DNA of 30,286 nt from CAZWUW01 sp964636895 (GTDB lineage: Bacteria > Bacillota > Thermincolia > Thermincolales > CAZWUW01), in the NCBI GenBank assembly GCA_964636895.1, contig CAZWUW010000032.1:1-30286 (forward strand), read 5' to 3'. Of this stretch, positions 23,626 through 30,175 are shown piece after piece. A program made the position numbers and the translations under genes. The notes beneath the pieces were generated by a model. It ran no database searches and was not told the origin of the DNA. It was given only the letters and a program-made list of their open reading frames with translations. Within the stretch, counting starts at the first letter, position 1, and each line of letters starts with the position of its first letter.

Positions 23626-24021
23626 ATGGAAAATCTGCAAGTTGGTATAATAGGCGAGTCCAAGACCATTGTCAACGATAAAAACACTGCTATTTCCTTA
23701 GGCAGCGGAGGCATCCCGGTATTTGCCACCCCGGCTATGATTGCTTTGATGGAAAACGCGGCTTTAAATTCCGTGTCAGGTTTTCTGCCGGAAGGTAATA
23801 GCACCGTAGGCATTCAAATTAACACCAGTCATATTGCAGCCACGCCAGTGGGAATGGAGGTTACCGCCAAGTCGGAACTGGTTCAAATAGACGGAAAAAA
23901 GTTAACCTTTAAGATAGAAGCTTTTGATGAAAAAGAAAAAATTGGCGAAGGCGTACACGAAAGATTTGTGATTAACGTAGATAAATTTATGCAAAAAAAC
24001 GAAGAAAAAAAGAACCGGTAG
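23626..24021 (+). CDS. FlK-like hot-dog thioesterase
   Basis: A 131-aa hot-dog fold protein of the fluoroacetyl-CoA thioesterase (FlK) type, hydrolysing an acyl-CoA in the cytosol. The three catalytic residues of FlK (Thr42, Glu50, His76) are matched at constant offset by Thr35 (FATPAM), Glu43 (LMENAA) and His69 (NTSHIAAT). TVGIQINTSHIAATPVG and GEGVHERFVI are family patterns. ATG 23626 follows GGAGGTG. Most FlK relatives in anaerobes do not act on fluoroacetyl-CoA; the natural substrate here is unknown and the neighbours (ndk, fhs) do not reveal it. The C-terminus is Lys/Glu-rich. No terminator or promoter is obvious on either side. Confidence 0.82.
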   Translation: MENLQVGIIGESKTIVNDKNTAISLGSGGIPVFATPAMIALMENAALNSVSGFLPEGNSTVGIQINTSHIAATPVGMEVTAKSELVQIDGKKLTFKIEAFDEKEKIGEGVHERFVINVDKFMQKNEEKKNR

Positions 24022-24461
24022 ATTAACCCAGTTTGTCATTATTTCCGACTGCCGGGCATATTGTTAGAAAGTGGACAGACCGGCACCACCTGCCTGTACA
24101 GCATAAGATTATAAATTTTTTGATTATTTTGTCTTTAATGGCAGGAGTTATAGAAAAAATCGCGAATATAAATAAGGCTGATAAGATATGCTGATTTATG
24201 TTCCGGGGTTTTAGCTTTTCCGAAGCTTTTGTTTCCTCGGACTTTGTGAATAATTTCCTAATACAAGCGTGATAACTTAATACTAGGGGAGTTTTTTAGG
24301 TTTCTACTTATCGATAAACCCATAAATGCAGTTTATCAAGCAATACAAATTTCCGCAAGGAAAAGGGGGGATTAATGGTCTGTAGCAAGAGGAGAACTGA
24401 ATTCTTGCGTGCTTGAACGGTAAAATCAAAGATTACAAGATTTGAAGGGAGAGATTGATAA
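24022..24461 (+). other. Long non-coding stretch and leader of fhs
   Basis: This 440-base region holds no gene of normal size. Seen in it: a weak hairpin AGCTT-TTCCG-AAGCT within a T-rich stretch near 24210-24230, a 7-bp inverted repeat GATAAAC / GTTTATC (24313-24319 and 24331-24337), and a 13-codon ORF with a strong ribosome-binding site (24375-24416). I found no convincing sigma-A promoter and no recognisable THF or ZTP riboswitch core. Confidence 0.6.
24375..24416 (+). CDS. Possible 13-residue leader peptide upstream of fhs
   Basis: ATG 24375 is preceded 4 bases earlier by AAAAGGGGGG, one of the strongest Shine-Dalgarno sequences in the window. It encodes MVCSKRRTEFLRA and stops at 24416, 45 bases before fhs. 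It contains a tandem AGG-AGA arginine pair and one cysteine codon. No homologue is known to me. It could be a regulatory leader ORF or a chance ATG behind a purine tract. Confidence 0.4.
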   Translation: MVCSKRRTEFLRA

Positions 24462-26237
24462 ATGCCATACAATCCGAGATCAATGGATCCGACTAAGTTT
24501 AAGGACTGGCAGATTGCGGCCGAGGCCGAAAAGTTTTTACCTACTCCTGATGAGTGGATTGAGAAGTTAGGGATTCGAAAAGAAGAAATGATTCCTTATG
24601 GCAAAACACCTAAATTGGATTTCCTCAAAATCATGAACCGCCTTAAGGATAAGCCAGACGGCAAGTATATTGAAGTAACCGCTATCACTCCGACCCCCCT
24701 GGGTGAAGGTAAAACTACCGTTTCCATGGGTTTGATACAGGGCCTGGGTGTTAAGGGCAAAAACGTTGGTGGCGCACTTCGGCAGCCTTCCGGCGGACCT
24801 ACCATGAACGTTAAAGGTACTGCTGCCGGCGGCGGTAATGCTTTGCTTATTCCGATGACAGAGTTTTCACTGGGTCTTACCGGTGATATCAACGATATTA
24901 CTAATGCCCATAACCTGGCTATGGTTGCAGCAACATCACGGTATCAGCATGAGTGCAACTATACTGATGAAGAACTGACCAAGCGTGGTCTGCGCCGCCT
25001 GGATATTGACCCCAAGAACATGGAAATGGGCTGGGTAATAGACTATGCTGTTCAGGCCCTGCGTAACATTGTGATTGGACTTGGTGGCAAAAAAGACGGT
25101 TACCCGATGTCTTCCAAATTCGGTATTGCCGTTGGTTCCGAATTGATGGCTATCCTGGCAGTTTCCAGGGACCTGGCAGACCTGAGAGACCGTCTCGGCA
25201 AGATTACCGTTGCTTATGACCGGACAGGCAAACCGGTTACCACATCCGACCTGGATGTTGCCGGTGCTATGACCGCTTGGATGCGCAACACCATTAACCC
25301 GACGCTTTGCTACTCCGTAGAAGGTCAGCCAGTGCTGATTCATGCCGGCCCCTTTGCTAATATTGCTATCGGACAGAACTCCATTATTTCTGACCGTCTG
25401 GCGCTTAAACTCTTTGATTACACTGTAACTGAGTCGGGCTTTGCTGCCGATATCGGTTTCGAGAAGTTCTGGAACGTAAAATGCCGCCTGAGTGGCAACG
25501 TCCCGAACGTTTCTGTTATTGTAGCGACCATCCGGGCACTCAAGATGCACGGTGGCGGTCCTGCAGTTGCACCAGGGCGTCCGCTGCCTGACGAGTATAC
25601 AAAGGAAGACCTTTCCCTGGTTGAAAAGGGTTTTGAAAACCTGCGTCATATGGTTAACGTGGTTAAGAAGTCCGGGATTGTTCCGGTTGTCTGCATAAAC
25701 CAATTCTACACAGATACTAAGGCTGAACATGATTTAGTTAGAAAGCTCTGTGCTGAAATGGGCGTTCGCTGTGCTGCTTCCAACCACTGGATGTACGGTG
25801 GCGAAGGTGCGGCTGAGCTGGCAGATGTGGTTATGGATGCTGCTAATGAGCCCTCCAATTATAAGCCGCTGTATCCGCTTGAAATGCCGATTCGTCAGCG
25901 GGTTGAAATGATTGCCAAGGAAGTTTACGGTGCTGACGGTGTGCAGTGGTCTCCGGTTGCTGAAGCCAAGGCAAAGAGGTTTGAAACCGATCCGCAGTTC
26001 GCCGACTACCAGACCATGATGGTGAAGACTCACCTTAGTCTCTCCCATGATCCGTCACTTAAGGGTGTGCCCAAGGGCTGGATACTTCCCATCCGTGACA
26101 TCCTAGTTTACAGTGGTGCCAAGTTCCTCTGTCCTTGTGCCGGGGATATCAGCTTAATGCCGGGTACAGCTTCCGATCCTGCTTACAGAAGAATTGATGT
26201 AGATGTAAATACCGGAGATGTAAGCGGATTATTCTAA
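24462..26237 (+). CDS. fhs: Formate-tetrahydrofolate ligase, long divergent type
   Basis: Fhs makes 10-formyl-THF from formate, THF and ATP, feeding purine synthesis and the methyl branch of the Wood-Ljungdahl pathway (or running in reverse). The phosphate loop TPTPLGEGKTT, AAGGG, the FTGD-like LTGDINDITNAHNL, VIVATIRALKMHGG and GADGV motifs mark the family. At 591 aa it exceeds the usual 555-560; an extra stretch around SRYQHECNYTDEELTKRG and a longer C-terminal region account for this. The common LREPSLGP motif reads LRQPSGGP. AAGGGAGAG precedes the ATG. Asn codons are 18 AAC to 7 AAT, opposite to folP (2 to 11), suggesting high expression or a different origin. A strong terminator follows, so it is a single-gene unit. 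Confidence 0.93.
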   Translation: MPYNPRSMDPTKFKDWQIAAEAEKFLPTPDEWIEKLGIRKEEMIPYGKTPKLDFLKIMNRLKDKPDGKYIEVTAITPTPLGEGKTTVSMGLIQGLGVKGKNVGGALRQPSGGPTMNVKGTAAGGGNALLIPMTEFSLGLTGDINDITNAHNLAMVAATSRYQHECNYTDEELTKRGLRRLDIDPKNMEMGWVIDYAVQALRNIVIGLGGKKDGYPMSSKFGIAVGSELMAILAVSRDLADLRDRLGKITVAYDRTGKPVTTSDLDVAGAMTAWMRNTINPTLCYSVEGQPVLIHAGPFANIAIGQNSIISDRLALKLFDYTVTESGFAADIGFEKFWNVKCRLSGNVPNVSVIVATIRALKMHGGGPAVAPGRPLPDEYTKEDLSLVEKGFENLRHMVNVVKKSGIVPVVCINQFYTDTKAEHDLVRKLCAEMGVRCAASNHWMYGGEGAAELADVVMDAANEPSNYKPLYPLEMPIRQRVEMIAKEVYGADGVQWSPVAEAKAKRFETDPQFADYQTMMVKTHLSLSHDPSLKGVPKGWILPIRDILVYSGAKFLCPCAGDISLMPGTASDPAYRRIDVDVNTGDVSGLF

Positions 26238-26257
26238 ACAAAAAACAGAGTTATTTT

Positions 26258-26291
26258 AGAGAGGCTTAGACTAAGCCTCTCTGTTTTTTTT
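26258..26291 (+). terminator. Intrinsic terminator of fhs
   Basis: Eleven-bp perfect stem AGAGAGGCTTA / TAAGCCTCTCT with a GAC loop, then G and eight T. An upstream AAAAAACAGAG could pair with the right arm and T tract as a competing fold. Confidence 0.93.
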
Positions 26292-26352
26292 GCCCCTTCA
26301 AGCAGCGGTGGGGCACTGGCCGGTTATTGTTTTTGCAGGAATTTTTCTTCAT

Positions 26353-26417
26353 TTGTCAAATTATTAATACTAATTACATAATGACGGATATTTCATGCAG
26401 AATATAATAAGCGTCAT
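26353..26417 (+). promoter_or_regulatory. Promoter region of the HD-folP-folB-folK operon with an inverted repeat
   Basis: Two candidate promoters: TTGTCA (26353-26358), 18 bp, CATAAT (26377-26382); and ATGACG (26381-26386), 16 bp, TATAAT (26403-26408). The inverted repeat ATGACG / CGTCAT (26381-26386 and 26412-26417) brackets the second -10. Confidence 0.45.
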
Positions 26418-26471
26418 AATTAATCGGAGTTGCCTAAATTGAAATCAGGACAAATTTGGGGAGGGGCAGTC

Positions 26472-26996
26472 GTGAACAGAGTGGCGCAGGTTTTCCAGGA
26501 CGCTCTTTTTCAGGAATGCATGACCAGAAATCAGGCTAAGGAAGTTAATCGTAAGTATTGCAAACATACCATTCAGCATGTTGTTGATGTGGCCAGGGTG
26601 GCCTATATTATGATGCTGGAGAGTGGCGACTTCAAAAAGTTTATTGAGGAGCACCGGCTGGGTAGCCGTGAGGCGGCCAAAGAAATAATTTACGCAGCCG
26701 CCCTGCTGCATGACATTGCCCGCTGGCGGGAGTATGAAACCGGGGAAGACCACGCTGCTCTTGGTGCCGAAATGGCTGAAGAAGTTCTGGTGCGGTCAGG
26801 TTTTAGTCCGGCAGAAACTAAAATTATTACCATAGCTATCCGGGAACACCGCAATATGGGGGAAAACGTGAGCATACTAGGCGAGCGGTTGTGTCGGGCG
26901 GACAATCTGTCCAGGGCCTGTTCGCAATGTGCCGCCAGTTATGAGTGCTATAAATTTGACCGGATGGAAACAGGAACAAAGGTCCTTATTTATTGA
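26472..26996 (+). CDS. HD-domain metal-dependent phosphohydrolase
   Basis: A 174-aa HD-superfamily protein with the metal ligands His32 or His36 (CKHTIQHV), His80-Asp81 (LLHDIARW), His94 and His126 (IREHRN), and Asp144 (RADNLSR). A cysteine cluster (Cys141, Cys150, Cys153, Cys159) near the C-terminus may bind a metal. The start GTG 26472 has GGGGAGGGG 5 bases upstream; the frame extends to TTG 26430, which lacks a site. It ends 14 bases before folP and so heads the folate operon. HD enzymes act on nucleotides or cyclic phosphates; a role in pterin phosphate removal is suggested by context only. Confidence 0.82.
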   Translation: MNRVAQVFQDALFQECMTRNQAKEVNRKYCKHTIQHVVDVARVAYIMMLESGDFKKFIEEHRLGSREAAKEIIYAAALLHDIARWREYETGEDHAALGAEMAEEVLVRSGFSPAETKIITIAIREHRNMGENVSILGERLCRADNLSRACSQCAASYECYKFDRMETGTKVLIY

Positions 26997-27010
26997 TGGG
27001 AGGAAACAAA

Positions 27011-28195
27011 GTGATTCGCGTACGAGCTATAAAAATTGACACCCGCGAGCAGGCGAAAAAAGAGATCGGTTATATCGGGGCTGATGCCGGGGGGGCGCAC
27101 CAGATGGTGCCGAAGGCTGTACACAGGGTAATTAAAATAGAAAACGTTAAATTGCCGGCGGCAATCATCATCAAGGAAGAAATGTTGAGCAAAGGCGGCG
27201 ATGCTGCTTTAACCAGGGCTGCCGGGAATCTTAAGGCAGAATCCACTGATGTGTTGCTGATGGGTACGGTAAAGCAATTTGGAGAACTAATTGGCAAGTT
27301 GAAGATGCAGCCTTTTGGCCTGCCTAAAGTGGCGGAAAAGCTGTGTGCGACACTTCACGGCTTGGAGGGTTGCCGCCCGCCCGGTCTTAATTGCCGGGGA
27401 TATCGCCTGCCTTTGGGTGAACGGACATTGATTATGGGGATCCTTAATATTACACCGGATTCCTTTTCTGATAGCGGACAGTTTTTTGATATGGATAGAG
27501 CTTTAAAACACGCCCATGAAATGGTGGAATTGGGTGCGGACATTATTGATATTGGAGGTGAGTCTACCCGTCCCAATGCTGCGCTGGTGACCACGGAAGA
27601 AGAACTGCGCCGGGTGCTGCCGGTATTGGAGCGGTTAGTTTCGGAACTTGCCGTGCCGGTTTCGGTGGATACGTATAAAGCCGAAGTTGCCAGGCAGGCC
27701 CTGCAAGCTGGTGCTCATATAATTAATGATGTCTGGGGCTTAAAAGCCGACCCGGCAATGGTAAAAACAGTAGCCCGGTATGAAGATGTACCTTTAGTCA
27801 TGATGCATAACCAGAAGGGAACGGAATATATCAGCATGATGGATGATATTCTGGCTGCGCTGCAAGAGAGTATTGACTTGGCCCTGGCGGCGGGAGTGAG
27901 ACAAGAGAATCTGATTATTGATCCGGGGATTGGTTTTGGCAAAAATTTAGACCAAAATCTTGAGGTAATGAAGCGATTATGGGAATTTAAAACGTTGGGC
28001 TATCCGATGCTGTTGGGGACTTCCCGGAAATCAATGATCGGCAATACCCTTAATTTGCCGGCCAATGAACGGATAGAGGGCACAGCTGCCACGGTAGCCT
28101 TTGGCATAGCTCAGGGAGCGGATATTGTCAGGGTACATGATATCGGGGCAATGCAGCGGGTAGTTAGGATGACTGATGCCATGTACCGGCGGTAG
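27011..28195 (+). CDS. folP: Dihydropteroate synthase with N-terminal extension
   Basis: FolP joins p-aminobenzoate to 6-hydroxymethyl-dihydropterin pyrophosphate; it is the sulfonamide target. Start GTG 27011 (395 aa) has GGGAGGA 6 bases upstream. The TIM-barrel domain starts near residue 135 and has every family motif: NITPDSFSD at 146, DIGGESTRP, INDVWG, MMHN, DPGIGFGK and LGTSRKS. The first about 135 residues are an extra domain (IKIENVKLPAAIIIKEEMLS, KGGDAALTR, VLLMGTVKQF) seen in many clostridial FolP proteins and of unproven function. It is in an operon with the HD gene upstream and folB-folK downstream. Confidence 0.95.
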   Translation: MIRVRAIKIDTREQAKKEIGYIGADAGGAHQMVPKAVHRVIKIENVKLPAAIIIKEEMLSKGGDAALTRAAGNLKAESTDVLLMGTVKQFGELIGKLKMQPFGLPKVAEKLCATLHGLEGCRPPGLNCRGYRLPLGERTLIMGILNITPDSFSDSGQFFDMDRALKHAHEMVELGADIIDIGGESTRPNAALVTTEEELRRVLPVLERLVSELAVPVSVDTYKAEVARQALQAGAHIINDVWGLKADPAMVKTVARYEDVPLVMMHNQKGTEYISMMDDILAALQESIDLALAAGVRQENLIIDPGIGFGKNLDQNLEVMKRLWEFKTLGYPMLLGTSRKSMIGNTLNLPANERIEGTAATVAFGIAQGADIVRVHDIGAMQRVVRMTDAMYRR

Positions 28196-28226
28196 CTTGT
28201 TCTGAAAAGGATAGGAGGAATAGAGG

Positions 28227-28592
28227 TTGCGAGATAAAATCATAATGGCCGGTATGCAGTTTTATGCCCGACATGGGGTTTTTCCTGAGGAAAAAGCCAT
28301 GGGCCAAAAATTTATAGTCGATCTGGAAATCCGGCTTGACTTGCGTCAAGCCGGACGAACCGATGACTTGAACCGGACTTTGAATTATGCCGATATTTAT
28401 GCGGTGGTGAAAAACATTACCACCGGGCGCTCATTTAACCTGGTGGAAGCCCTGGCAGAGGAAATTGCCCATGAGATTTTGGAACATTACCCCTCTGAGC
28501 AGGTATTGGTACGGATTAAAAAGCCCCATGCGCCGATTAGTGGTATTTTTGACTATGTAGGTGTGGAAATTGTCAGGGGGAAATACGATTGA
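28227..28592 (+). CDS. folB: Dihydroneopterin aldolase
   Basis: FolB converts 7,8-dihydroneopterin to 6-hydroxymethyl-dihydropterin and glycolaldehyde. The 121-aa protein is the standard length, with the GMQFYARHGVFPEE start holding the catalytic Glu of the family, LNYADIYAVV, SFNLVEALAEEIA and the VRIKKPHAPISG motif with the catalytic Lys. TTG is the start, with AGGAGGAATAGAGG upstream. Its stop overlaps the folK ATG. A perfect 10-bp inverted repeat with a TTGC loop lies inside the coding sequence at 28331-28354. Confidence 0.95.
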   Translation: MRDKIIMAGMQFYARHGVFPEEKAMGQKFIVDLEIRLDLRQAGRTDDLNRTLNYADIYAVVKNITTGRSFNLVEALAEEIAHEILEHYPSEQVLVRIKKPHAPISGIFDYVGVEIVRGKYD

Positions 28593-29086
28593 TGCCCAAG
28601 GTTTATATCGGTCTGGGGTCAAATATAGGCCGGCCTATAGATAATCTTAGCATGGCCATAAAGATGCTTGCCCAGAGCGAAGAGGTGCGCATTACAGGGG
28701 TTTCTTCTGTGTATCTTACTGAGCCGGTAGGCTATGAAGACCAAGCTTGGTTTCATAATGCAGTTGCCCAAATTGAAACCTCCCTATCGCCGGAAGCGTT
28801 GCTGCAACTGCTGCAGGAAATAGAAATCCGGCTGGGCCGAGTTCGTAATATCCGGTGGGGTCCGCGTACCGTTGATCTGGATATTTTATGCTATAGTGAC
28901 CAAATAATTAGTACGGATAATCTGCAGGTGCCGCATCCCCGGATGTTAGAACGGGCTTTTGTGTTGGCACCGCTGGCAGAAATTGCCGGAGATATGCTTT
29001 TGTGCAATGGTCTGACTGTTAATAAAACGTTAAAGGAATTATCGGATTGTAAAAAATTCGTTTGCATTCAACAAAAAATATGGTAA
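28592..29086 (+). CDS. folK: 2-amino-4-hydroxy-6-hydroxymethyldihydropteridine pyrophosphokinase
   Basis: FolK pyrophosphorylates the pterin alcohol made by FolB, providing the FolP substrate. The 164-aa protein shows VYIGLGSNIGRP, SSVYLTEPVGYEDQAWFHNA, and the signature RVRNIRWGPRTVDLDILCY with the paired Asp that bind magnesium-ATP, then PHPRMLERAFVLAPLAEI. The start ATG shares bases with the folB stop (TGATG), so translation is coupled. The order folP-folB-folK follows pathway logic. The promoter of the next operon overlaps its last codons. Confidence 0.95.
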   Translation: MPKVYIGLGSNIGRPIDNLSMAIKMLAQSEEVRITGVSSVYLTEPVGYEDQAWFHNAVAQIETSLSPEALLQLLQEIEIRLGRVRNIRWGPRTVDLDILCYSDQIISTDNLQVPHPRMLERAFVLAPLAEIAGDMLLCNGLTVNKTLKELSDCKKFVCIQQKIW

Positions 29087-29089
29087 ACT
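29062..29089 (+). promoter_or_regulatory. Promoter of the DUF2520-panB leader
   Basis: TTGCAT (29062-29067), 16-bp spacer, extended -10 TGGTAAACT (29081-29089), overlapping the end of folK. Transcription would start near 29096, giving a leader of about 200 bases. Confidence 0.55.
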
Positions 29090-29096
29090 TAAAATT

Positions 29097-29249
29097 GGGC
29101 TGTGGGCAGTAGCCGGCTAATGGAACTGCACCAGAGGTAGTCCGGTATCTTTTTTTTATTAATAAAACCGCTTGGAGCCGGTTCGGACCGAGACGGAAGG
29201 TATATTTTGTTTGCTCATTGACCTTTCGGCCTGGCCTGAAAGGTTTTTT
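29097..29249 (+). ncRNA. Structured leader RNA upstream of the DUF2520-panB operon (candidate riboregulator)
   Basis: The leader can form CCGG-CTA / TAG-T-CCGG (29113-29119 with 29138-29145) around TGG / CCA, or alternatively GCAGT / ACTGC (29106-29110 with 29125-29129) and GGCT / AGCC (29098-29101 with 29111-29114). Eight T follow at 29150-29157. A second hairpin with six T ends at 29249. A bulged hairpin before pantothenate genes recalls the pan RNA motif, but I cannot confirm the match. Confidence 0.45.
29221..29249 (+). terminator. Intrinsic terminator just before the DUF2520 gene
   Basis: ACCTTTC / GAAAGGT (29221-29227 with 29238-29244) extended by GGC / GCC, then six T (29244-29249). 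It lies between the leader promoter and the coding start, the classical layout of leader-controlled termination. Confidence 0.85.
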
Positions 29250-29293
29250 CATTGCCGGCTTTGTCGAAATTTTCTGTCAAAAGAGGTGTGGAC

Positions 29294-30172
29294 ATGTGCA
29301 GAGTGGTAATTATTGGAGCCGGGGTTTTGGGTTCTGCCGTGGCTGTTCGGTTAAAGCAGCAGGGTTATGAAATTGCTGCGGTGGCCAGCCGCCGGTTGGA
29401 TTCTGCTCGGCAACTGGCCGAGCGTACCGGGGCAGCCTGTTTTGAAGGTCTGGCGGCCGCTGCAACCAATGGAGGAATTGTGTTTATTACAGTGCCGGAC
29501 CGGGCTATTGCCGATACTGCCGCCTTGATCGCTCAGGGCGGCGGATTTCGACCAGGTCAGCTGGTGGTACACATGAGCGGGGCACTGCCGGCGGAAGTGC
29601 TGGCACCGGCCCGGGAAGCAGGTGCCGCTATTATATCTGTACATCCCCTGCAATCCTTTGCCAGCATAGATATAGCTGTCAAGAATTTGCCCGGGTCATT
29701 TTTTTCAATTCAGGGTGACCCCGCCGGGTTCCCGGCTGCCCGCCAAATTATTGCCGACCTGGCGGGTCAGTGTTTTGTCCTGCCGCCGGAAGGGAAAGCA
29801 TTATACCATCTGGGTGCTTGTGTGGCATCAAATTACCTGGTGGCTTTGTTACATTTTGTTGTTACTATATACCGGCAGATAGGCATGGATGAAGAAGCGG
29901 CAATGAGGGCGATTTTACCGTTAGTCAAAGGCACCATAAACAATATAGAAAATCTCGGGCCGGCTAAAGCGCTAACCGGACCTGTTGCCCGCAGCGACCT
30001 GGGTACGTTGGCGGCACACCTGAAAGCGCTGGAGCAGCTACCTGATATATATACGCAGTTATATAGTATCTTGGGCACCTATACCGCTGGCGTAGCGCTG
30101 GAAAAAGGTAGTATAGACTGCAGTGGTGCGGAGAAAATAACCGGTCTTTTTGCAATGAAAAAGGAGGCGTGA
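29294..30172 (+). CDS. Rossmann-fold DUF2520 protein, PanG-like ketopantoate reductase candidate
   Basis: A 292-aa NAD(P)-binding protein. VVIIGAGVLGSAVA at the N-terminus is the dinucleotide-binding loop; VFITVPDRAI closes the Rossmann fold; a middle HMSGALPAEVL and SVHPLQSF lead into the helical DUF2520 domain with CVASNYLVALLH. The family resembles 6-phosphogluconate dehydrogenase-type reductases, and the related PanG proteins reduce ketopantoate to pantoate. Placement directly before panB (stop 4 bases from the panB ATG) supports that role here. Start ATG 29294 has AGAGGTG upstream; the frame to TTG 29252 has no ribosome-binding site and begins just after a terminator. Function is inferred from family and context. 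Confidence 0.85.
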   Translation: MCRVVIIGAGVLGSAVAVRLKQQGYEIAAVASRRLDSARQLAERTGAACFEGLAAAATNGGIVFITVPDRAIADTAALIAQGGGFRPGQLVVHMSGALPAEVLAPAREAGAAIISVHPLQSFASIDIAVKNLPGSFFSIQGDPAGFPAARQIIADLAGQCFVLPPEGKALYHLGACVASNYLVALLHFVVTIYRQIGMDEEAAMRAILPLVKGTINNIENLGPAKALTGPVARSDLGTLAAHLKALEQLPDIYTQLYSILGTYTAGVALEKGSIDCSGAEKITGLFAMKKEA

Positions 30173-30175
30173 CTT

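Noticed and set aside
24022..24461. THF or ZTP riboswitch upstream of fhs
   Set aside because: I looked for the conserved cores, including the CCGCCTGGGCA-like element; only a loose CCGGGCA resemblance exists at 24052-24058 and no matching 5' half.
24936..25730. 264-codon open frame on the minus strand opposite fhs
   Set aside because: It is fully antisense to a well-conserved enzyme, its translation shows no family motif, and no ribosome-binding site or promoter supports it.
29090..29250. T-box leader before the DUF2520-panB operon
   Set aside because: No AGGGTGGNACCGCG-type T-box sequence is present and no specifier-loop structure was evident.
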